Positions 11,977-22,577 of a stretch of 64,000 bases of DNA are shown here, piece by piece; position 1 is the first letter of the stretch; every line of letters begins with the position of its first letter. This stretch comes from Chrysemys picta bellii (Eukaryota; Chordata; Testudines; Emydidae), in the NCBI RefSeq assembly GCF_011386835.1, contig NC_088792.1, forward strand, positions 59,152,081-59,216,080, in the 5' to 3' direction. A model generated the notes under the pieces. That model did no database searches. It worked only from the letters and a program-made list of their open reading frames with translations, and was not told the DNA's origin. Position numbers and translations under genes: made by a program.

Positions 11977-12050
11977 GAGGTCTGGCCCAAAACACACTGA
12001 CATCAATGAGAAGTTTTCAATTGACTTCAGTGGGCTTTGAATCAGCCCTA
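11977..12050. repeat. palindromic repeat copy, GATCCAAAG subtype
   Basis: GGTCTGGCCCAAAACACACT pairs imperfectly with TTGACTTCAGTGGGCTTTGA. It lies 130 bp from the copy at 11766. Confidence 0.7.
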
Positions 12051-14595
12051 TAACAAGTATGCTATTTTGACTGAGGAACCTCTCCATACCCCTCACCCTT
12101 GCTACTTTATTTATTGCCGTGTTACACTACCTGTTAGGCTTATCATTTTAAAATAAGGATGCAGTAGAACAGCAAAAAGCAACACTTAGTACATTTGTTG
12201 TTTAATCTTTCAGAACAAGCTTGTTGCTGTTCATGTCAACAACGCTGCTTTTTTCTCCGGTCTAAAGATGCACAGTTGAAATGTCAATTTTTAGTTGAAA
12301 TTGTTGTTTGATCTCTGTTTCTATAATGAAAGCAATACGTTGGGCTCTCTGTGCATTAAAAGTTTCATCTGTCATTTGTTTTTCCAGCTTCATTAAAGTA
12401 GGAGCTGCTGAGAAAAATTTAAGTTGCCAAACCTGTTTGGAAAGCAGTGGGATTGTCCCAAATGTGCAAAACTCTTCTAGAATAAAAGGTTAATATTAGT
12501 ATTGCTATACAACTAAGAGGAGCCAGTGGATCGTTATTAGTCCTGATACGTTTTTGTATCTGAAAGCATCCATTGGGTGACTTTGAGTAGTGTTGTGCTC
12601 CAAAAATTTGTTGGTTGTACATATATAGGCGTTGGACTGGTGTAAGTAGACTTCAAGCAAGTTGTAAAAATTCCTTTTGTCTTGCGTTTTGTATAATTAT
12701 TTGACTATTAATCTTGTTCTAGTGTGAATAAAGGCTATTTGAAATAAGATTGTTTCATACTCTGCTCTGGTTTTGGGGGGTTTTTTTCTGTTATTAAAAA
12801 TCTGGATTAAATAGACGTTCAGCATCTGAACTTGCCACCCTGGTTGAATCAGAGGAATTTGACTAATAAAACATAAAGGGTTGAGTGTGATGAAGCTGGA
12901 GTGCATAAAAAACTGAACCGCAAAAGTTAATGTAAAAGTAATGTTATATGTCAGACTAAAACCCACATAAGGCAAAAGAGACTCAGAGTTAAGGCTGAAA
13001 CACCAAGCTCATATTCTGTACTTAATTTGGCTCATTGTTCTGAGGCACTGCGGATCTTGCAGTGGGCCCAATCCTCCCCCCAGTGAACTATGTACTATCA
13101 CACACCCTGTTTTGAAAGCTCTTCAGAACCTACTCCTTTTGGGGAAGAAATATACAGTATACCACAGTAATAGTACAAACACTACAGTTTACTACCATAT
13201 TACTATAATTTGGGGCCTTACTATTGTATGATAGCATACTAGTTTTCATTAAGAGCTAAAGACCAAGGTGGAATAAATAAAAAAATGTCATATTTAACTT
13301 GGAATAAACTTTCATCATATTCACATAATTCAAAGTGGCCTCTGAATTTGGGGCTATGAAATCCACTCCTATGTGTGGTATTTTGTGCTCCCAGAATTGG
13401 AAAATCTGGCATACAAATGGGTAGTTGGGTGCACAAGAATCTGATTTGCAAAGGCAAATCCCTGTTTACCTACACAAATGGAGATTTTGCAGGCACCATT
13501 TCAGAGGCCATTTAAAAAAAAAAGCCTTATTTCAGTTTAAATTAGTTCTCCAGAATTCAATGTCTTTTTACTTCTTAATCATCCTGATGAGGGGGTTGGG
13601 AGAAAATCTGCCCTGTACAACATATTGTGATTATATAACATTTATATTTGTAGCCCTATAATTTACATGGAATATTAAAAAACATGTTCCATGCCCCCAA
13701 ACAGCTTATCTGTCTCATCTATCTGCTTCTCTGGTTGTCTGTAGTTAGTGATATCCATATGAAAAACTGCAGAGCTATGTGATAAATTGCATTCATCAGT
13801 CTCCTTTTGCAGCCTCACCTGCATGCTGTGCATTAGACCATCTCCCCTGGGACTACTTCTAACATTCCAAACTTCTGAGAAACTTCAAACAGACACCAAT
13901 TCTGTTTTAAAAGCAACCTGCCACAGAAATGCTCCTCTGTCTGAAAAAGGGAGGTGCTCTGGTGGATAGGCAGAGGTAAAGACACTCCTGAGATCCGTCT
14001 GCCACTGTGAGTGAGTTCCTCCCTACCTCCTCTTTGGTTCCCCCTAACTGGAGAGAGGTTTTCTTCTCAGCAATGGCAGCCCATTGGCTGCTTTGAAAGG
14101 GGTAGAGGAGCTGTTTGGCCCATTTCTTCTCCTCAGAGGAGATAAATAGCCCTTCAAGGTGGAGTGTTTGTCCGCATTGTGCATTCATGTTTGATACCTT
14201 GCTTTTCCCTTCCCCTCCAACCAGAGTGAGGTGACACCAAATTTCTGGGTGTATTATGCCAAAGTATAAACCAAGTGTGAGTATTTCTGTGAGTATTATG
14301 CCAATCATCTTTGTGTGTGTGTGGTGGGGGAGAGAGAAGGAGGGCTGAGAAGGATTTTTTCCCCCTCACTAGACTCTATTTTGCCTTCCCCACAGGCAGC
14401 CTGGATGCTTGAAGTGAGAGGTATGCAGGATCCATGTGTGACGTTCTATGCTTATTGCACTTTGTCTGGGAACAATGTGGGGGTTGGCTCTGCCTGGGGG
14501 CCAGATTCTGAGTAAACCCAATTACAAGGCAGGATGAGTTTCTCTATGTGGCAGAGCTGGCTATTGGTGCCAATGTTTTGTGCAGCTATCGCCCT
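12051..14595. other. intergenic, nothing recognised
   Basis: AT-rich sequence. Short reading frames on both strands show no family signature. A CA/TG tract lies near 14311-14323. Confidence 0.5.
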
Positions 14596-14599
14596 ATTT

Positions 14600-14720
14600 G
14601 CCCTTAGACTGTGAGCTTTCGGAGGCAGAGACTCTCACTTCTAACATGTGTACAAACACCCATCCCGTAGTGAGCACTACCATAACTACATTAATAATTA
14701 TCAACTAATAATAACTAACT
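14600..14720 (+). repeat. ancient amniote interspersed repeat, 3' tail
   Basis: TTAGACTGTGAGCTTTCGGA then GGCAGAGACTCTC, TGTGTACAAACACC and a trailing TAATTAT/AATAATAA run. This matches, in degenerate form, the widespread reptile repeat tail that runs from 'TAGATTGTAAGCTCTTTGGG' to a TAATAA microsatellite. I cannot assign a family name. The same unit occurs reversed at 40268-40400 and 34345-34760. Confidence 0.6.
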
Positions 14721-15234
14721 ACAATAACTTTTAATGAATGGTGTTTTTACTTACAGAAAACATCATTTTAGGAACATTAATTTTAAGTTACTTGCGGCAG
14801 GTGTGCAATGCAGACCAGGAAGGGGGTATGTCACCCCTGCCCTGCAACCTTGGATTCCTTACAATGTCTTGCTGCAGTAGCTCACAATCAGCCCCTCACA
14901 ATCACCCTTCCAGCATGCTGCTACACCCTGAGTGTCTGTGTGTAACTGCAACCTGCCAGCCACACTTGGTTTACACTTTGGCTTTTACCAGCCTGGGTTA
15001 TACTGCAAGGTGACCCCCAACACACTCCAAGTCCTAGACTTCCCTCCCCAGAAATGTATGTCTTGCACTGCCCAGCCCTCTCCTGGACAGTCCAAATATA
15101 TTATGTCCATTATTTCTTTAAGGGAATAACATACACCAGTTTACTATCTTAAATAGAGTTCCCAGACACTTTAACTTAAATACACTGGATTAGCTAAATC
15201 AATACACCTACTATTTTTGAGTGAGTACAAGCAA

Positions 15235-15299
15235 AGAGGCATACGAGTCAGAAATGGTTACAAGAAAAATAAAGATAAAATGCTTTCTAGCACCTAACT
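15235..15299. other. left part of an unclassified repeat-like region split by a MITE
   Basis: About 14740-15299 and 15627-16020 read like one continuous, moderately GC-rich sequence interrupted by the hAT MITE. Phrases such as CTTCAGGTCAGGACCCCTCC near 15703 look like a reptile retroelement I have seen but cannot name. Low confidence. Confidence 0.3.
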
Positions 15300-15626
15300 C
15301 AGGGGTCAGCAACCTCTGGCACACGGCTCGCCAGGGTAAGCACCCTGGCGGGCTGGGCCAGTTTGTTTACCTGCTGCATTGGCAGGTTTGGCCGATCGCG
15401 GCCCCCACTGGCCGCGTTTCGCCATCCCAGGCCAATGGGGGTGGTGGGAAGCCATGGCCAGCACATCCCGTGCCGCTTCCCGCGCCCCCATTGGCCTGGA
15501 ATGGCGAACCGCGGCCAGTGGGAGCCACGATCGGCCGAACATGCCGACGTGGCAGGTAAACAAACTGGCCCAGCCTGCCAGGGCGCTTACCCGGGCGAGC
15601 CACATGCCAAAGGTTGCCAACCCGTG
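15300..15626. mobile_element. hAT-type foldback MITE with 8-bp target duplication
   Basis: The ends are inverted: CAGGGGTCAGCAACCTCTGG at 15300 against the reverse complement CACGGGTTGGCAACCTTTGG read inward from 15626. The CAGGGGT...GCAACC start is typical of hAT termini. The whole 327-bp element folds back on itself with about 160-base arms. Sub-arms include GCCCCCACTGGCCGCGTTTC against CGAACCGCGGCCAGTGGGAG, and GGCCAGTTTGTTTACCTGC against GGTAAACAAACTGGCCCAG. The flanks ACCTAACT (15292-15299) and GCCTAACT (15627-15634) form an 8-bp duplication with one mismatch, as expected for hAT. There is no transposase. Reading frames here on both strands are by-products of its GC-rich palindrome. Confidence 0.92.
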
Positions 15627-16019
15627 GCCTAACTTAACAAACTATATTAGATTCAAGGCAAAGTTTCTCACCACAGGCTTCCAACAGCATTACTGACCAA
15701 ACTCTTCAGGTCAGGACCCCTCCCCCAGAGTCCAACAGCTGCTTCTTTTGTCGTGTCAGGTGCAAAGAGTGAGATGGCCAGGGAGAGATGTCTTTGAGTG
15801 TTTGGCCCTCTTCTTTATAGTTTCAATCCCCCTCCTGAAAAACATTTCCAGATGAGAATTTAAGGGACTTTGGATAGGCCCATACTGAGGAGTAATAGTT
15901 CCAACCATGGGAGCAGCAGCAGGCCAATCTGTAAGAAGGGAGCAGGTGAAGAGGAGAACTTCAGAAATCATGCTGCACTCCACTTGTCTTTTGGCATGTC
16001 CAGGCACATCACTCCTTGA

Positions 16020-16660
16020 CTGGCATTAGCGCAGTGATAGACTCTTGTCTAAAATGTAAACTTCGGAGCCTTTAAGGGACATTCTGGTGTACATATGATG
16101 CTAAGGAAGAAAACTACACCTTTTGTAGGCCTAATCTGAAGTTGATATCTCCTTTTAGGCCTGCACTGTAGTTGGGCTGTGGATCTAAGGTGATGTCAGT
16201 CAAGTCCTGCTGAATCCTCTTAGTGTAGGTAGACAGGCAGCTGGGGTATTTATTCATGATGGCATCCCTTTCCTTTGCTTAGGAGTGTCTCTTTCTATAT
16301 CTGTCAGTTTGATGATGAAGATAAGGAGTAGCTGAATCATCATCCACCACACACCTCAAACCTCCCCATTCAGGACTTGCTGCTCCTCTTTAGTGTAGCT
16401 AAACATGGCCAAAAGGGATGCATAAGAGTTTTACTGAACCTTTAATTGGGCCCCCAAGTGGCAAAGGGCATCTAAGCAAGTACATAACTGTATGGGGACA
16501 ACATTCCTTTTGATTCCTAGAATTAAAGGTCACAGACTCAGAGCTCCAAATGTTTGTGAAGGGTTGTTATTTAGTACAGTATTCACCATCACACTTTGCC
16601 CCGTTCACCTAACAGTGGCACTATAGTGACAGCATGACTGAGAAGGGACAGAATGAGTCG
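16020..16660. other. intergenic, nothing recognised
   Basis: No repeat, RNA or coding signature that I can support. Confidence 0.4.
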
Positions 16661-16664
16661 AACA

Positions 16665-16760
16665 ACCCACACTTACACCTACTTCTATTCAACCCCACTG
16701 ACAGGAAATTGTGGTGCCAAAGGAGTTACATAGGTGTAAATGAGGGCAGAATTTGGCTTT
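16665..16760. repeat. palindromic repeat copy
   Basis: CACTTACACCTACTTCTATT against GGAGTTACATAGGTGTAAAT, then GGGCAGAATTTGGC. Subtype with ACACC...GGTGT arms. Confidence 0.65.
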
Positions 16761-17082
16761 TGGGAGGGAGTCCCAGTCCCTCTTGCAGTTCCCTCTGCCA
16801 TAATCTCCCTGTGCACATGGATCACTTTTATTCCCTCATTTTCTTAGCTCATGTAGCGAAGCAGACATTATCCGATGGCAGAGCACACCAGCTCTCAACC
16901 GGTGTTCAGCACCAGTAGGAATTGCTTAGATTCATATTCCCAGTAGTTTGCTTTGTTTTCAATAGCAAAACAGCCATGATGTCACAATTACAATCGTTCT
17001 CATTGGGCAAAAGTGACTGGACTACATTGATCTATTTATATGGCCCTCGTGTCTGTATTATCCAAGGCCCAGACCCTCAAAG

Positions 17083-17157
17083 GTATTTAGGCACCTAACT
17101 CCAATTGATTTCAATGTGAGTTAGGTACCTAATTCGGGAAAGGATCTCGGCCCAAGT
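17083..17157. repeat. well-preserved palindromic repeat, GGCACCTAACTCC subtype
   Basis: CCAGACCCTCAAAGGTATTT then AGGCACCTAACTCC, a centre ATTGATTTCAAT, then GAGTTAGGTACCTAATT and AGGATCTCGGCC. The arms are about 34 bases and nearly perfect. Confidence 0.85.
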
Positions 17158-17350
17158 GCCTCACAATAATTAATAGATTTTTATCCTCACAATACCCATG
17201 AGGCAGGGAAGTATTAGCCTCATTTTACAGATGGGGAATAGGGTGAGTTAAGGGACTTGTCCAAGGGCAGTCTGTGGCTGATCCAGGAAACCCCTGAAAC
17301 CCAATCCTGAAACCTAATCTAATGTCCAATTAAGCCACTAGACCATCCTT
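17158..17350 (+). mobile_element. MIR / CORE-SINE copy
   Basis: CCTCACAATACCCATGAGGC, CATTTTACAGATGGGGAATA, GTTAAGGGACTTGTCCAAGG and a trailing CCACTAGACCATCCTTCC follow the MIR consensus order (TCCTCACAACAACCC, CCATTTTACAGATGAGGAAA, TAACTTGCCCAAGGTCAC, CCACTACGC). It is old and diverged, orientation as the MIR consensus. Confidence 0.85.
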
Positions 17351-19235
17351 CCGCCCCAATATATTCATATGAGCCTTTAGATGTGTTTCTTTAGCCACTG
17401 AATATTCTTCTTCCTCTAATTTTAGCTCCCCGTTTTGAGCCCACTTGGATGTATAAAGCAAGGGTAGCCAACTGCTAACTAGAACATTGAAAGAAAAAGA
17501 AGTTTTGTTCTTGAGTAAAGAAGAATATAAGCGAATATAGGGAAGACGTGGCATTTTTATGAATCATATCCTGTAGTTTTCTTGTTTTTTCTAACTACCA
17601 CCTTTTTAGAATGACCTCAAGGAAAACCAAAAAAAGAACTATTTGGGCTGTGTACAAAATGCAGGAATAACTGAATTAAATATACTGAATTAGATCATTC
17701 CTTCAGTTTATTACATAAACTGATAGGAATAGTTTGAATTTTGGTTATGAAGAACAAACACTTATCATTAAATACTGCCTTTGCTTTTAATAATGGCAAC
17801 CAAACTACTTCGGGTCTCCTATGATGCTGCTGTCAGTGCACATGGGGATTTGAAAGGAAATTGGATCATCACCATCCTTTCAGGTGTACATATAATTACA
17901 GAATAGAGCCTTACTCCTCCTCTCCTGCTTTCCCACACGGGTCACAGCTTGAGGGATGGAAGGGTGGGAGAAGCAGCCTCTTTATAGCCTCTCTACTTGC
18001 ATCTACATAGGTGGGCAAACCCCAAGCATTCAGAAGTCATGAGTCAGAAAAAATCCCCCCAAAATCTCAAGAGTGGCTTAAGAATGTTTAAAACGATTTA
18101 GTTATTTGGCCTTCTTGTTTTTGAATGTTTCGAAGTTCACATCTTCAATCATTTCCTTGCAGCCATTACAGCTAGTAGCTTTTTTTCTTTTAAAAAAAAA
18201 AAAGAAAGCTGAGATTCTCACTTCATAATATGACTCGAGGAGCTTGGGCTCAAATATGTGCTAAATATTGCAAGACAATAGCCTTTCAGTCTGAAAGGGC
18301 CTTTATTTTACATTGAGAGCAAGAAAATCATCAGAAGGTAAGGTCTCCATGAGAGAGCACACAATATAAGACTCACTCTGTAACAGCAGCCATCTTGAAC
18401 TGTTTAAAGGGGAATGCCCCTGCAGACAGGTGGGAGCAGGGGAATGGAGGCAAGGGTGCTCTTTACTCTTAAAGATGTGTACACAGACACAAGTCATAAC
18501 AGCTACAAACTACATGCCCCACCACAACATAGTAGACGGTAATGCAAGGCCCTAGGGATGAGTGTTGATTCTGGAAATTAGATCAGGCCCGTAGGAGCTT
18601 AATAAAACCCTGTCTCTTTGTAGGAAGCTGATTTCTCAGAATTCCCTCTGCATGCCTGTTTCTGATTGTTTCGCCTTCCTTTGTGTTGTATATTTCTCAG
18701 GATGCCATTTCTTTAAGCCGCCCATATTATGTACAAGCTGGCTCCTCAGACCAAACCTCTCCAAAGGGAATATCTTGCTGTCTTGTGGTAAAACACTTGG
18801 ATTGAGAATTGGAGAGTCCAGGAAATTCTGTAAAGTTCATCTTGCAGTATTTTCTTGGAATGATCCCCTAGTAGAGGAGGAGTGTGGAGGAATCTATGGG
18901 AAAAGGAAGATGCTCTGCCAGGCCCAACCAGGAATGAATCATTAACCCTGTGTGTGGATAGCAGATTGGCATTGATGCAGTCCAGAGGGAAGCGTGGATT
19001 GTTGTGCAAGCAGATGGTGCTTCCTGACCAGCTGAGCAACAAGCCCAGGTACATGGGGTAAAAGGGTTTCTGAAGGCCCAGAGAAAAGGGAAAGCATAGC
19101 CAAGTTACAGGACTAAAAATAAGGCTGCAAGCCATAAATATAATGACAATGTCATCTCTCCATAATATGCATATGTTTTAGGAAAAGACAATATAGGAGA
19201 GAATAATTAATAATAGCAAAAAATAATTAATCGCA
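17351..19235. other. intergenic, nothing recognised
   Basis: A poly-A tract lies near 18191-18201. Reading frames near 18650-18945 (+) and 18746-19135 (-) overlap each other and show no family signature. Confidence 0.4.
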
Positions 19236-20140
19236 ATGACTATGTCAACAATGTCAACGGACACCACCTACTATAAAGAACTTAGAGAAGACCCTTCACT
19301 GCAGTTCACACAGGAATTTAAACATGCCATCAAATCCAATGCCATGAAAAACTCTATAGCCTCATCCCACATGAACCCACACCAGGGACTTTCTACATGC
19401 TTTTCAAGAACAAGGGAACCCAGGCAGCCCTGTCATAGCTGGGCCATGGCACTGAGGGAGTATTAGTATTAGTATGACTTATAGAAACCATCCTCAAACA
19501 ACTCACCACACAAAGGGCCAGCTTCCTGAAGACACTATCGCAACTTTACCAACTCCCCTCTTCCCCTCTGAACACTACCCTTATCACCATGGCATCGCTG
19601 TCTGCCTCAAATACCTACAAGATAATGTAAAATGCTTGGAAATCCACCCTAAACACATTGCCAAACTCATCCATGTCATCCTCACCCACAACAACTTCAC
19701 ATGTAACAACAAACACTTTCTCCAAGCCATGGGTATTAGGATGGTGCCTCAAAATACCAACCTCTTCATGGGCCACCTCAAGGAAGAATTTCGGGGGGGG
19801 GGATGCACCAAAAAATCACCACTATACCTGAGATATATCAATGATATTTTCATCCTCTGGAATTCCCTCACAGAGTTTCACCACAACTTCCACCACCACC
19901 ACCCATCCATCAAACTCTCTAGAATACTCCCATGCCAGCATCAAAGTCCTGGACACCATGATCAGTTTCAGCAAAGGAACCCTACAAATGACTATATACA
20001 GTAAACCCACAGATCACCACACTTTACCGCCACAGATCCAGCAACCACCCCAGACATACCAAGAAATCTGTTAACTACAGCCAGGCATCGAATTATCCAT
20101 CTGCTTTCTCCTGCCCACACATCTTTTGTCATACTTCAGT
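19236..20140 (+). mobile_element. Penelope-like element, reverse transcriptase fragment (decayed)
   Basis: Translation across frames gives a degenerate Penelope/Neptune-type reverse transcriptase. TTYYKELREDPSLQFTQEFK (19264 on) is the linker before the RT core. STCFSRTREPRQPCH sits where LPKIHKPGNPGRPI is expected. YHHGIAVCLKYLQDN sits where a NIPHDDGI-type motif A follow-up is expected. Next come LIHVILTHNNFTCNNKHFLQ, MGIRMVPQNTNLFMGHLKEE and LYLRYINDIFILW, the catalytic YxDD motif with its first Asp changed to Asn. The thumb region follows in another frame as EYSHASIKVLDTMIS and IYSKPTDHH. At least two frameshifts and a G-run at 19794-19802 break it, and no GIY-YIG endonuclease follows. 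Penelope family members normally carry both domains, so this is a truncated, inactive copy. Confidence 0.85.
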
Positions 20141-20159
20141 AAAATGAATGATGATCCCA

Positions 20160-21480
20160 AGTATAAAGCTGAATGAGAGACAAAGTCTTATGTGCCCTGA
20201 AAGGGTAAACATGTATAACGAACCTTGTGAAGTCAACAGATGACATCATTTAACAAACAGATGCCCTTAAACAGTTAATTGAGGTTATGAATGAAAATAA
20301 AGGGCATGTTGACTGAAATTTGTCCTTTTAGCTGTAGCTTATTCCCATTTGATTTAGTTTATTTTTCCACCAAGACTTTTGGCTTGTTTGAGCGATTGTT
20401 TCCCACAATAAAATATGTTAACAGAATGGTAAAGATTTCCAAAAGGGTTCTCCTCCCCCCCAACTTACTTTGGGAACGTTGTTATGTGTAAATTGCTGTA
20501 TGAATGCATGCAACGGGTGTGCACTAAACCTGATACGTTTATTTTATCATTTGTAGCTCAAGAGATGTAATTATTTAAGTGGGTGTAATTTAATGTTATG
20601 GCAGCCCTCAAATTGCAGTACTAAAATGACTTAAAGCTAGGCTTTGGCTGGGGAAATGCACAAGACCTTTAAGAGCGCACCGAAAAAACCCAGAAGAGAG
20701 CTCCGGAGAAGTCCAAGACATCTTTTCAGGAAGCAGTTGTATAAGTACTATTTACAAGGCTCACTTTTTCAAGGGCTTTTATGTCTATTTACCTTTTCAA
20801 GGAACTCTTTACCAGCTCATCATGCTAGGTTCATTTGCCAACAGGCTGCATATTTATAAAACACTAAATGGGAACTCGATGAAACTATGTTGGACACTGT
20901 GGCTTCTATTGGCTGTGTAAAGTGCTGCATACTGCTGCCATTCAGCATCTCAGCCTCATCATTTCAGTCAGACAGCTACACTGAAAAGTACAGTACCGTA
21001 TGTGTGTTTTTGCAGGTACAGCCTTAACAAAACGTCCTTAACTAAAATTAGAAACACTTAGTTTACCATTTTCTACCAGTCTTTATGTACAGCGACATCT
21101 TGATAGCAACAGCAGCAAAAATATGTTCAAATGATTCCCGTAATTCACTGTATTCAACCTCTTAAAATATTGTACAATTTTGCAACAGTAAAAGGGAGTC
21201 TCAGCACTGCTTTCTAGCAACCAGTATTCACAGTGAAAATCATTCTGAGTGCCTAAAAGAGTAGCTTGTTAAGAATCCTTGGTTTATGAACTGGGTGTGG
21301 TATCCTGGTTTTTTTTAATGACTTAAGCACAATTTGAACTATGTAGACTGTGTCTAGTACTTTTGCTAGAATGGAAATACCAAAGTCAGCTCTTATTATT
21401 ACGGGAATCTCTTCTATAGAGAGCCATCACAAACAGAAGGTTGTCATATCTGGTGCTAAAATAAATTTAGTTTCTTAACA
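20160..21480. other. intergenic, nothing firmly recognised
   Basis: Includes a 71-codon open frame near 20644-20859 rich in Lys/Arg at its start. It has no known similarity and lies in AT-rich sequence, so it is not called as a gene. Confidence 0.4.
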
Positions 21481-21791
21481 ACTACAGAGTGATGTTGGGC
21501 CAACTCCTATTCCCATTGAAGTCAGCGGGGATTTGGCTGCATTTCATCTAAGATAATTCCCAAATTGGGGAACTATAGTTTCAGTTAGGCATTATGCCTT
21601 TTGCCTCAACTTAGCACCAACTTAAAATTACTTCTTTTAATACACCAAAGTATTGTATTTCCCTTTCATTCCATCTCCTTCTGCCACACATGAAGACTAG
21701 GAGAATTGCCTGGGTTTTTGTGTGTGTTTATGAGTAACTCTTTTTTCATTGTGGATGACTTTATCAGCTGCTCCATCTCCTGATCTCTCAG

Positions 21792-22075
21792 GCTTGGTCT
21801 ACACTAACCCCCCAAATCGAACTAAGGTACGCAACTTCAGCTACGTGAATAACGTAGCTGAAGTTCGAAGTACCTTAGTTCGATCTTACCTCGGTCCACA
21901 CGCGGCAGGCAGGCTCCCCCGTCGACTCCGCGGTACTCCTCTCGTCTAGCTGGAGTACCGCAGTCGACGGCGAGCACTTCCGGGTTCGACTTATCGCGTC
22001 CAGACAAGACGCGATAAGTCGAACCCAGAAGTTCGATTGCCAGCCGCCGAACTAGCGGCTGGGTATAGACGTACC
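21792..22075. mobile_element. multi-hairpin GC-rich MITE
   Basis: Terminal sequences GCTTGGTCTACACTAACC at 21792 and, reversed, GGTACGTCTATACCCAGC from 22075 form weak inverted termini around TCTA(C/T)AC. CTCAG flanks both ends (21787-21791, 22076-22080), a possible 5-bp target duplication. Three internal hairpins are near perfect: CTTCAGCTACGT/ACGTAGCTGAAG near 21834-21864, a CGACT..GGTACTCC/GGAGTACC..AGTCG arm pair near 21923-21968, and CTTATCGCGTC/GACGCGATAAG near 21990-22018. This is non-autonomous with no coding capacity. The perfect hairpins indicate a fairly young insertion. Superfamily uncertain. Confidence 0.82.
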
Positions 22076-22540
22076 CTCAGGGGAAGAGGCAGCTCTGAGG
22101 CCTTACAGGGACAGAGGTAGGATGGTTTGCACCTTCCCAATCATGATCAGTGGAGGACTGTTTTGGATGCTAGGACAGCACTAAGATAAACTCCCTAGAA
22201 ACACCTAACGCATACCCCTCTCTCCCTGATTTGCCTTGGGACATCTCCTGTGCTAGGAGCTTCTCCAGAATGGGCAGGACCAACTCTGTGCCTGGTGGAG
22301 AGATCCCCTGCACCAATGGTATTCACAGGGAAGGGTCCTTACACTTGCTTTCCAGCCGCTTAGCATCAATGATAACTGATCCTAACGGACCTTACGGCAA
22401 AGATGAATCAGACCCTGTGACTGTAAATTATACAAATGAGTAAAGTATTGATGCAGTTATCTTGTTGCACATTTTACCAACAAATACATACATTGATGAA
22501 GAAAACACCTACTTTTTATCTTTATAGATCAATCAACATA

Positions 22541-22577
22541 GGTCCAGACCTTCAAAGCTGTTTAAGTACCTGAATTT
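22541..22577. repeat. left half of a palindromic repeat split by a CR1
   Basis: GGTCCAGACCTTCAAAGCTG then TTTAAGTACCTGAATTT matches the left arm of the 17083 copy. The right arm (GAGTGAGGCGTCTAAATATC then TTTGAGGATCTGGGC) lies at 25013-25047, 2.4 kb away. Confidence 0.75.

Noticed and set aside
15306..15696. Multiple overlapping frames on both strands
   Set aside because: Products of the hAT foldback palindrome, not genes.
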